DNA of 6,918 nt. Origin: Verrucomicrobiota bacterium. GTDB lineage: Bacteria > Verrucomicrobiota > Verrucomicrobiia > Opitutales > UBA953. The notes under the pieces were generated by a model, which had not been told where the DNA came from, did not search any database, and worked only from the letters and a program-made list of their open reading frames with translations. Positions 1 to 5,159 of this stretch are shown here, one piece after another (positions within the stretch are counted from its first letter, which is position 1; every line of letters starts with the position of its first letter). The translations under genes and the position numbers were made by a program. The stretch spans positions 1 to 6,918 of the forward strand of contig RFRI01000069.1 of NCBI GenBank assembly GCA_009924535.1, in the 5' to 3' direction.

Positions 1-1
1 C

Positions 2-160
2 TTTCAGGCGGGGCCGAACATCGCGCCGGGTGCGACGGACGGTGCGTTCGTAGCCCAAGGGCACGTGCCGCAGTTTTATGAAGAGCTGGCACGCAACGGT
101 GCGGTGGTCGATCTGCGTCCGTTCGCGACTGAGACCGTGCGCGCCGGAGCGGGATCATGA
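2..160 (+). CDS. 3' end of an unidentified rightward gene (partial)
   Basis: One plus-strand frame is open from the window edge and encodes 52 residues ending FATETVRAGAGS before a TGA at 158-160. The composition is protein-like: it contains the stretches GAFVAQGHVPQFYEELARNG and VVDLRPF, with a plausible mix of acidic, aromatic and aliphatic residues. The opposite strand over the same bases gives only an Arg/His/Pro/Ser-rich translation typical of an antisense shadow. The stop overlaps an ATG (ATGA, 157-160), a common sign of translational coupling inside an operon, and that supports this being a real gene end. I do not recognise the family from this fragment. Because the minus-strand permease frame also runs open across here, the assignment depends on the proposed junction near base 190. 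Confidence 0.45.
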   Translation, partial: FQAGPNIAPGATDGAFVAQGHVPQFYEELARNGAVVDLRPFATETVRAGAGS

Positions 161-1025
161 TCGTGGTCGTTGCGATCGCATCGTTGGCCGCGGCGGGCGC
201 GGCGATGTACGAGGCGCTCGCCGCGAGGGTCATGAGCAAGGCGCCGTCGCCGGCCCCGATACCAAGCAGCCGGCAAAGGCCCAGGGCGAGGGCGGCATGT
301 GTCAGCGGACCGACGATCGCGTAGGCCAGGACCAAGGGCGACTTGCCCAGGATCTCCTTGAAGTTGCGCGAGGCGAGCAGCCCCATGTCGAGGAGGAAGA
401 AGGCCAGCATGCCCTTGAAGAGGTCGACGGAGAAAGGCTGCATCACCGCCTTCCCATGCTCCCCGGTCAGGACGCCCACGACCATCGCGCCGAGCAGCAG
501 CAGCTGCGCGCCATCCGTGAAGGATTCGTGCAGGACCTTGCCGACGCTCAAGGGCGCCGCGCCCTGCCCGCCGGCCGTCTTGCGCCGCAGCAGGTTGGCG
601 CCCACGACCGCCAGCAGGATCGCCGGCGACTCCATGAGGGCCATCGCGGCCGACATATGCCCGCCGTATGGGCGCCCGATGTTGTCGAGATGCTGGGTCG
701 CCGTGATGAAGGTCACCGCGCTCACCGAGCCGTAGGTCGCCGCCAAGGCGATGGCGTCGAAACCGCCGAGGACCCGCCGCAGGAAGAAGTAACCGATGAG
801 CGGCACCACGATCGCCAGCAGGACCGCGGCGCCCAGGCCGGCGGCCACCTCGGGGGTGACGCCTGACTTCGCCAAGGCGAAACCGCCCTTGAGCCCCAAG
901 GCCATGAGCAGGTAGAGCGAGAGGAACCGGGAGACCGGGGCCGGTATCTCGAGGTTGGAGCGGACCAGACCCGCGAAGGCGCCGAAGACGAAGAAGAGGA
1001 TGGCCGGATCCAGGAGGTTGCTCAT
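3..1025 (-). CDS. sbtA: SbtA-type sodium-dependent bicarbonate permease, C-terminus replaced or lost
   Basis: The minus-strand frame starts at ATG 1025-1023 (MSNLLDPAILFFVFGAFAGL) and stays open to the left window edge. GGAGG lies upstream but only 2 nt from the ATG; no other in-frame ATG occurs before residue 41. SbtA-family features are visible in order: an N-terminal helix, LEIP and LLMALGLKGG (25-48), YGSVSAVTF (98-106, equivalent to the GAVSGST region of cyanobacterial SbtA), MESPAI (131-136), a central KVLHESFTDG linker (163-172), KGMLAFFLLDMG (204-215), and MTLAASASYIAAP (265-277, equivalent to the AASSSDISGP region). Known members import bicarbonate with Na+ across the inner membrane, using two inverted 5-helix repeats. 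After about residue 279 (base 189) the translation turns Arg/His/Pro-rich and no longer looks membrane-embedded, so the last ~45-50 family residues are missing. The protein is probably non-functional as it stands unless the join is an assembly artefact. The divergent LysR gene is its likely regulator. Confidence 0.8.
   Translation of the reverse strand, partial: MSNLLDPAILFFVFGAFAGLVRSNLEIPAPVSRFLSLYLLMALGLKGGFALAKSGVTPEVAAGLGAAVLLAIVVPLIGYFFLRRVLGGFDAIALAATYGSVSAVTFITATQHLDNIGRPYGGHMSAAMALMESPAILLAVVGANLLRRKTAGGQGAAPLSVGKVLHESFTDGAQLLLLGAMVVGVLTGEHGKAVMQPFSVDLFKGMLAFFLLDMGLLASRNFKEILGKSPLVLAYAIVGPLTHAALALGLCRLLGIGAGDGALLMTLAASASYIAAPAAANDAIATTTIMIPLRRARSQSRTDADRPPHRCVPALHKTAARALGLRTHRPSHPARCSAPPE
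157..190 (+). pseudogene. Possible 5' remnant of a second rightward gene, cut off at the junction
   Basis: An ATG overlaps the preceding stop as ATGA. The frame begins MIVVVAIASLAAAG, a hydrophobic start resembling the first part of an N-terminal membrane anchor or signal sequence. After roughly a dozen codons the sequence becomes the reverse complement of the SbtA-like gene. The frame then continues as an Arg/Pro/Ser-rich antisense translation to a TAG near base 324. The simplest reading is that only the first 11-14 codons of this gene remain here and the rest was replaced. The fragment is too short for any family assignment, and the reading is an inference from the overlap geometry and the hydrophobic start. 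Confidence 0.3.
183..200. other. Putative rearrangement or assembly junction
   Basis: On the minus strand the SbtA-family match is good through SASYIAAPAA (about residues 270-279, bases 218-189) and then stops. The family's expected continuation, a conserved PEANP-type segment and the last membrane helices, is absent. On the plus strand an apparent operon (a gene end, then an ATGA-coupled hydrophobic start) reads into the same point from the left. Two unrelated, oppositely oriented genes are therefore broken at the same place. The bases around 183-200 are GCC/GCG-rich, so the exact breakpoint is ambiguous by several bases and short shared GC sequence could have aided the joining. This may be biological (inversion or deletion) or a misassembly. 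Confidence 0.5.
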
Positions 1026-1053
1026 GCCCTCCGGGATGACGGGCAAAACAATC

Positions 1054-1066
1054 TTGAAAATATCAA
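1054..1066. promoter_or_regulatory. Candidate LysR T-N11-A operator in the sbtA-lysR spacer
   Basis: TTGA-AAATA-TCAA is a perfect 4-bp dyad with a 5-nt centre and fits the T-N11-A consensus of LysR-type sites. It lies in the AT-rich 71-bp spacer between the divergent sbtA-like gene and the lysR gene, where this regulator class usually binds. TTGAAA within it could also act as a -35 element for lysR (weak -10 TTACTC at 1077-1082). The motif TGAAAAT recurs at 1055-1061 and 1069-1075. Binding is inferred from motif and position only. Confidence 0.4.
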
Positions 1067-1082
1067 TCTGAAAATCTTACTC

Positions 1083-1098
1083 ATAGGTATTAACCTAT
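1083..1098. promoter_or_regulatory. Palindrome overlapping the lysR start codon (candidate autoregulatory site)
   Basis: ATAGGT-ATTA-ACCTAT is a perfect 6-bp inverted repeat with a 4-nt spacer. Its last two bases are the first two of the lysR ATG (1097-1099). A regulator bound here would cover the translation start and likely the transcription start of lysR, and would sit upstream of any sbtA promoter on the other strand. AGG at 1085-1087 is the only Shine-Dalgarno-like element for lysR. The symmetry is directly visible; the regulatory role is inferred. Confidence 0.4.
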
Positions 1099-2005
1099 GG
1101 ATATCACCTTTCGGCAACTTCAGCTCTTCCGCGCCTTGGTGACCACGGGCAGCGTCAGCGGCGCCGCCCGCGAAGCGGACGTCACGCAACCGACCGCTTC
1201 CATCCACCTCCGCGAACTGGCGGAGGAGATCGGGCTCCCGCTCTACGAGGTCATCGGACGCACCGTGCACCTGACGGAGGCGGGCCGGGAACTGGCGGCG
1301 ACGGCCCGGGCGGTGCAGGACGAATGGGAGACCTTTTCCCAGAAGGTCGCGGCGCTCAAGGGCGCCGAGCGCGGGAAGCTGCGCGTGGCGGTCGTCAGCA
1401 CCGCGAAATACTTCGTGCCGCGCCTGCTCGGCGAATTCTGCGCGGCCCATCCGGGGATCGATGTCGCCCTGGAGGTGCTCAACCGCGACGGCGTGATCGC
1501 GCGCCTGAGGGACAACCTCGACGACCTGTACGTCATGTCCCGTCCGCCGACCGACCTCGCCCTCGAGGACCGGATCCTCCTCCCCAATCCGCTCCTGCTC
1601 ATCGCGCCCAAGTCGCATCCGCTGGTCCGCCGCAAGCGCATCGAGATCAAGGCGCTGGCCGGGGAACGCTTCATCTTCCGCGAAGAGGGCTCGGGCACCC
1701 GTCTCGCCACGGACGCCTTCTTCAAGTCGCAACGCTTCCAACCCAAGGTACGCCTGACCCTCGGAAGCAACGAGGCCATCAAGGAGGCCGTCGCGGGCGG
1801 CCTCGGCCTGGCGGTGATCTCCTCGCACGCCCTCCGCCATGCCCCGACGCCCGGCCTGACCGTCCTCGACGTCGTCGGCTTCCCCGTGTCGTCCCAATGG
1901 CACATCGTCTACCCGAGCGGACGGCGCCTTTCGCCGATCGCCAAGATCTTCGAAGCACATCTCGTCCGGCATTCCGCGGAGATCGCCCGCGCGCTCAAGA
2001 CCTGA
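1097..2005 (+). CDS. LysR-type transcriptional regulator, CbbR/CmpR/RbcR-like
   Basis: This 302-residue protein has the usual length for the family. Residues 1-60 form the winged helix-turn-helix (MDITFRQLQLFRALVTTGSV, then SGAAREADVTQPTASIHLRE with the recognition helix at about 31-43). A linker helix follows (about 65-90), then a periplasmic-binding-protein-like effector domain from KLRVAVVSTAKYFVPRLLG (94-112). The segments STAKYFVPRLL, HPGIDVALEVLNRD (118-131) and LDDLYVMSRPP (141-151) are characteristic of the CbbR/RbcR/CmpR branch, which senses photorespiratory or carbon metabolites and controls CO2-fixation or bicarbonate-uptake genes. GSNEAIKEAVAGGLGLAVIS (223-242) is the conserved second-lobe motif. 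It is transcribed divergently from the SbtA-like gene across 71 bp, which suggests it regulates that gene and itself. The start is chosen by the intact HTH N-terminus. The exact effector cannot be read from the sequence. Confidence 0.93.
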   Translation: MDITFRQLQLFRALVTTGSVSGAAREADVTQPTASIHLRELAEEIGLPLYEVIGRTVHLTEAGRELAATARAVQDEWETFSQKVAALKGAERGKLRVAVVSTAKYFVPRLLGEFCAAHPGIDVALEVLNRDGVIARLRDNLDDLYVMSRPPTDLALEDRILLPNPLLLIAPKSHPLVRRKRIEIKALAGERFIFREEGSGTRLATDAFFKSQRFQPKVRLTLGSNEAIKEAVAGGLGLAVISSHALRHAPTPGLTVLDVVGFPVSSQWHIVYPSGRRLSPIAKIFEAHLVRHSAEIARALKT

Positions 2006-2040
2006 CGCTGCGGCCGGACTACGGCCAGCGAACAAGGCAC

Positions 2041-2070
2041 AAAAAAGCCCGGTGTCACCGGGCTGATTTT
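2041..2070. terminator. Bidirectional intrinsic terminator between lysR and the helicase gene
   Basis: AGCCCGGTG and CACCGGGCT (2046-2064) form a perfect GC-rich stem of 7-9 bp with a minimal loop. It is flanked by A6 on the left (2041-2046) and GATTTTC on the right (2065-2071). Read leftward, as the helicase transcript would be, the stem is followed by U6, a strong intrinsic terminator about 50 nt past the helicase stop. Read rightward for lysR it has a weaker U4 tract, about 40 nt past that stop. Confidence 0.85.
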
Positions 2071-2072
2071 CT

Positions 2073-2104
2073 GAGCCTCTGGGCCTCTAAGCCTCCGAGC
2101 CTCT
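2073..2104. repeat. Four tandem imperfect 8-mers in the helicase 3' UTR
   Basis: The plus strand reads GAGCCTCT, GGGCCTCT, AAGCCTCC, GAGCCTCT as four consecutive 8-nt units (2073-2080, 2081-2088, 2089-2096, 2097-2104), followed by a pyrimidine tract up to the helicase stop codon. In the helicase transcript these would be purine-rich units of the type AGAGGCTC, lying between the stop codon and the terminator hairpin. No function is apparent. Confidence 0.7.
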
Positions 2105-2114
2105 TCTTTTCTTC

Positions 2115-3431
2115 TTACTTAGGTCCGCCGCTGCGGCGGGTGCCGGGACGACCGAAGGGGCGGTAGTTGCCTTGGGAGGCGCGGAAGCCGCCGTGACGAC
2201 CACCCTGCGGGCGGCCTTCGCGTTCGCTGTTGTGCGCGCCGGCGCGGGGATCCTGGTGACGCTGGAAATCTTCCGGGGTGCGGGGCGGAGCCTGCTGGGT
2301 GTAATCGAAGCCCTGCAGCTTTCCGCAATGGAGGTGCTTGCCGACGATGCGTTCGAGGCGGCGGAGTTCGCCGAGGTCTTCGCGGGTGACGAAGGTGATC
2401 GCGGTGCCGGTCGAGAGCGCGCGGCCAGTACGGCCGATACGGTGGACGTAGTCTTCGAGCTGGTCAGGGAAGTCGAAGTTGAAAACGTGGGAAATGCCGT
2501 CGACGTCGATGCCGCGCGAGGCGATGTCGGTCGCGACGAGCACGCGGATCTCGCCGTTCTTGAAGGCCTGGAGGGCGCGCTGACGCTGGCTCTGCGAACG
2601 ATTGGCGTGGATGGCGGCGCAGCTGATGTCTTCGCCCTGGAGTTTGCGGCAGATACGGTCGGCGCCGTGCTTGGTGCGCGCGAAGACGAGGACCATCTTC
2701 AGGGCTTCGTCCTTGAGGAGGTGGTGCAGCATGACCTGCTTGAGGGCACCCGGGCACTCGTAGAGCAGCTGGGTGACGGTCTCGGCAGGGGAAGTACGGC
2801 GGCCGACCTCAATCATCTGAGGGTCGCGCTGATACTGCTTCGTGAGGGTCTCGATCTCGCGGGAGAGCGTGGCGGAGAACATCAGGGTCTGGCGTTCCTT
2901 CGGGAGCGCGCGGACGATGGTGTTGATCGCGGGCAGGAAGCCCATGTCCAACATGCGGTCGGCTTCGTCGAGGACGAGGTATTCGACGGCGGAGAAGTCG
3001 CCATGGCCCTGGCCGCCGAGGTCGAGCAGACGGCCCGGGGTGGCGATGAGGAAGTCGCAGCCACGGCGAAGGGCGGCGATCTGGGGGCGTTCGGAGACGC
3101 CGCCGTAGCAGGTGGCGACGGTCGCACCGGCATAACGGGAATAGGCGGCGACGTTCTCGGCGATCTGGACCACGAGCTCGCGGGTCGGCGCCAGGATCAG
3201 GCAGCGGACGCGGCCCTGGTGGGCGCCGGACTTCGTGCGGACGAGGCGGGTGAGCAGAGGGAGGGTGAAAGCGGCGGTCTTGCCGGTGCCCGTCTGGGCT
3301 ACGCCGATGACGTCCTTGCCCTCGATGATGACCGGAATGGAAGCCTTCTGGATCGGCGTCGGTTCGGTGTAGCCCTGGTCGGCCACGGCTTTGAGGATGG
3401 AGGCGTCGAGGCCTAAGGATGCAAACGGCAT
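2115..3431 (-). CDS. rhlE: DEAD-box ATP-dependent RNA helicase, RhlE type
   Basis: The 438-residue protein carries every core motif of the family: Q motif (FASLGLDASILKAVADQGYTEPTPIQ, about 3-28), I AQTGTGKT (45-52), Ia APTREL (81-86), GG (110-111), Ib TPGR (131-134), II DEAD (155-158), III SAT (186-188), IV VFARTK (249-254), V ATDIASRGID (300-309) and VI HRIGRTGR (330-337). The compact two-RecA-domain core and the basic, disordered Gly/Arg/Gln-rich tail (about 380-438, with RPQGGRHGG and RPFGRPG) fit the RhlE subgroup. These enzymes unwind short RNA duplexes using ATP and act in ribosome assembly, mRNA turnover and cold adaptation. No Shine-Dalgarno is seen before the ATG, but the start matches the usual compact N-terminus (MPFASLGL). 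The gene is monocistronic between a divergent neighbour and a terminator. The exact cellular role is not determined by the sequence. Confidence 0.95.
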   Translation of the reverse strand: MPFASLGLDASILKAVADQGYTEPTPIQKASIPVIIEGKDVIGVAQTGTGKTAAFTLPLLTRLVRTKSGAHQGRVRCLILAPTRELVVQIAENVAAYSRYAGATVATCYGGVSERPQIAALRRGCDFLIATPGRLLDLGGQGHGDFSAVEYLVLDEADRMLDMGFLPAINTIVRALPKERQTLMFSATLSREIETLTKQYQRDPQMIEVGRRTSPAETVTQLLYECPGALKQVMLHHLLKDEALKMVLVFARTKHGADRICRKLQGEDISCAAIHANRSQSQRQRALQAFKNGEIRVLVATDIASRGIDVDGISHVFNFDFPDQLEDYVHRIGRTGRALSTGTAITFVTREDLGELRRLERIVGKHLHCGKLQGFDYTQQAPPRTPEDFQRHQDPRAGAHNSEREGRPQGGRHGGFRASQGNYRPFGRPGTRRSGGPK

Positions 3432-3492
3432 TAGCGCAAGGTGAGTAGAGGAAATGGAAAGGGCGAGAAGAATAGGGGGATAACGAGCATAA

Positions 3493-3612
3493 GGGGTTGG
3501 CGGTTAGCGGCTGGCGGTTAGCCCACCAAACACCTACCAAACGGACGGGTAATCAGGTCGGGAATCAGGTTCGGACTCATCCAACCGCTAACCGCCAACC
3601 GCCACCGCCAGT
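3493..3612. repeat. Intergenic heptad-repeat element with a 16-bp perfect inverted repeat
   Basis: In the helicase/permease spacer, GGTTGGCGGTTAGCGG (3495-3510) is exactly the reverse complement of CCGCTAACCGCCAACC (3585-3600), with 74 nt between. Both arms are built from 7-nt units: GGCGGTT, AGCGGCT, GGCGGTT at 3499-3519 on the left, and AACCGCT, AACCGCC, AACCGCC at 3583-3603 on the right. The loop holds further short direct repeats: ACCAAAC at 3525-3531 and 3536-3542, and AATCAGGTCGGG / AATCAGGTTCGG at 3551-3574. A related GGCGGTT pair occurs at 6813-6826. No transposase or clear target-site duplication is visible. It is best described as a dispersed REP-like or minisatellite-type intergenic element. 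Confidence 0.75.
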
Positions 3613-3667
3613 GTCTAGGCCTGCCTCCACGATTGCACTCCCCTCCTCGCCCTGTAACAAACTGACC

Positions 3668-5158
3668 ATGAGCCTGTTCGCCCGCAAAAGCATCGCAGCC
3701 CTCCAGACCGAAGCCGCCTCGACAGGCGAAGGGACGCTCAAACGTTCCCTCTCCGCCACCAACCTGGTGATGATCGGTATCGGCGGCATCATCGGCGCCG
3801 GCATCTTCGTCCTCACCGGCCACGCCGCCGCCACGCACGCTGGCCCGGCCGTCGTCCTTTCCTTTGTCATCAGCGCCATCACCTGCGCCCTCGCTGGCCT
3901 GTGCTACTCCGAGATGGCCGCCGCCGTCCCGGTCTCCGGTAGCGCCTACACTTATTCCTACGCGACGCTCGGCGAACTGATGGCTTGGATCATCGGCTGG
4001 GATCTCGTCCTCGAATATGGCGTCGGCGCCGTGACCGTCGCGGTCGGTTGGGCCGGCTACCTCAAAGGCTTCCTCGAAGGTTTCGGCATCCAGATCGCCA
4101 ACGCCTACTCTTCGGCTCCGTTCGATTGGGTCATGGACAAGGCCACGCACACCGAACACTTCGTGAGCACCGGCGCCGTCGTGAACCTGCCCGCGATGCT
4201 CGTCGTCGCGATCGTCACCGCCCTCCTCGTCGTCGGCATCGAAGCTTCCGCCAAGGTCAACGCCGCCTTCGTCGTCCTCAAAGTCACGATTGTTGTGCTC
4301 TTCATCGTGCTCGGCCTCGGCCACGTGCTCCACTCCAACTGGGTCACCGTCCACAACCCGCAGGGCCTGTTTATCCCGCCGCCTCACGAAGGACACTTCG
4401 GCTGGGATGGGATCATCCGCGCTTCGGGCGTGGTCTTCTTCGCCTACATCGGCTTCGACGCCGTCTCGACCGCCGCGCAGGAATCCAAGAACCCGCAGCG
4501 CGACATGCCGATCGGCATGCTTGGCTCCCTCGCCATCTGCACGGTGCTCTACATCCTCGTGGCCTACGTGCTCACGGGCGTCGTCCCCTACGACCAGCTC
4601 AACGTCGCCCAGCCGATCGCCAAGGGCATCGACGCCATGGGCCTCCCCTGGCTCGCCCCGTTCATCAAGTTCGGCGCCATCCTCGGCCTGAGCTCAGTGA
4701 TCCTCGTGCTCATGCTCGGCCAGACGCGCGTCTTCTTCTCGATGTCCAAGGACGGCCTCCTGCCGGTCTCGTTCGGCAAGGTCCACCCGAAGTTCCGCAC
4801 GCCGGCCCGCATCACGCTCGTGACCGGCATGGCCATCATGGTCGCCGCTGGCCTCGCTCCCATCGGCCTCGTCGGTGAACTCTGCAGCATCGGCACCCTC
4901 TTCGCCTTCGCGCTTGTCTGCCTCGGCGTCATGGCCCTCCGCGTCCTCGACCCGAACCTGCACCGCCCCTTCCGCACGCCCTTCATCTGGGTCGTCGGTC
5001 CGGCCGGCGCCGCCGCGAGCTTCTACCTGATGCTCGCCCTCCCAGCCGACACCTGGATCCGCCTCATCGTGTGGATGGCCATCGGTCTCGTGATCTACTT
5101 CGTCTACGGCCGGCGCAACGCCGCCCGCGTCCGCGCCGAATCCGAACGCGCGAAGTAA
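3668..5158 (+). CDS. APC-superfamily amino acid permease (cationic amino acid transporter-like)
   Basis: The 496-residue protein has about 12 predicted membrane segments and the APC signatures: TM1 with IGIGGIIGAGIFVLTG (36-51), the unwound substrate-binding helix; CYSEMAAAVPVSGSAYTYSY (79-98); TM6 FFAYIGFDAVST (257-268) followed by QESKNPQRDMPIG (271-283); and GQTRVFFSMSKDGLLP (351-366). These match the cationic amino acid transporter/YfnA-like branch of secondary transporters, which move amino acids across the inner membrane, probably by proton coupling. The substrate cannot be fixed from sequence. The ATG at 3668 is chosen because MSLFARKSIAALQTE resembles the usual short cytosolic N-terminus. 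An in-frame TTG at 3497 would add 57 low-complexity residues from the repeat element and is rejected. No strong Shine-Dalgarno is present. It is divergent from the helicase gene and converges on the secreted-protein gene with one base between stop codons. Confidence 0.93.
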   Translation: MSLFARKSIAALQTEAASTGEGTLKRSLSATNLVMIGIGGIIGAGIFVLTGHAAATHAGPAVVLSFVISAITCALAGLCYSEMAAAVPVSGSAYTYSYATLGELMAWIIGWDLVLEYGVGAVTVAVGWAGYLKGFLEGFGIQIANAYSSAPFDWVMDKATHTEHFVSTGAVVNLPAMLVVAIVTALLVVGIEASAKVNAAFVVLKVTIVVLFIVLGLGHVLHSNWVTVHNPQGLFIPPPHEGHFGWDGIIRASGVVFFAYIGFDAVSTAAQESKNPQRDMPIGMLGSLAICTVLYILVAYVLTGVVPYDQLNVAQPIAKGIDAMGLPWLAPFIKFGAILGLSSVILVLMLGQTRVFFSMSKDGLLPVSFGKVHPKFRTPARITLVTGMAIMVAAGLAPIGLVGELCSIGTLFAFALVCLGVMALRVLDPNLHRPFRTPFIWVVGPAGAAASFYLMLALPADTWIRLIVWMAIGLVIYFVYGRRNAARVRAESERAK

Positions 5159-5159
5159 G

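Noticed and set aside
78..866. Plus-strand open frame of 262 codons over the permease region
   Set aside because: Its product is Arg/Gly/Asp/His/Gln-rich with no domain and is antisense to the clear SbtA-like membrane protein.
1022..2035. Minus-strand open frame of 337 codons across the lysR gene
   Set aside because: The plus-strand gene is a complete, convincing LysR regulator; the antisense product is Arg/Asp/Gly-rich with no recognisable domain.
2172..3416. Long plus-strand open frame of 414 codons across the helicase gene
   Set aside because: It is antisense to a helicase with every family motif intact, and its product is a low-complexity Ala/Gly/Asp/Glu/Val-rich sequence, the usual shadow of GC-rich coding DNA.
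3469..3474. Possible -10 element (TATTCT, minus strand) for the helicase gene
   Set aside because: No acceptable -35 element at the right spacing was found, so a promoter call is not supported.
3493..3612. Insertion sequence or MITE interpretation of the inverted repeat
   Set aside because: No target-site duplication flanks the arms and the arms are internally heptad-repetitive, so a repeat element of unspecified origin is the safer call.
3497..3667. In-frame N-terminal extension of the amino acid permease starting at TTG 3497
   Set aside because: It would translate the intergenic heptad repeats into a Pro/Thr/Gln-rich tail, and the family N-terminus begins naturally at the ATG at 3668.
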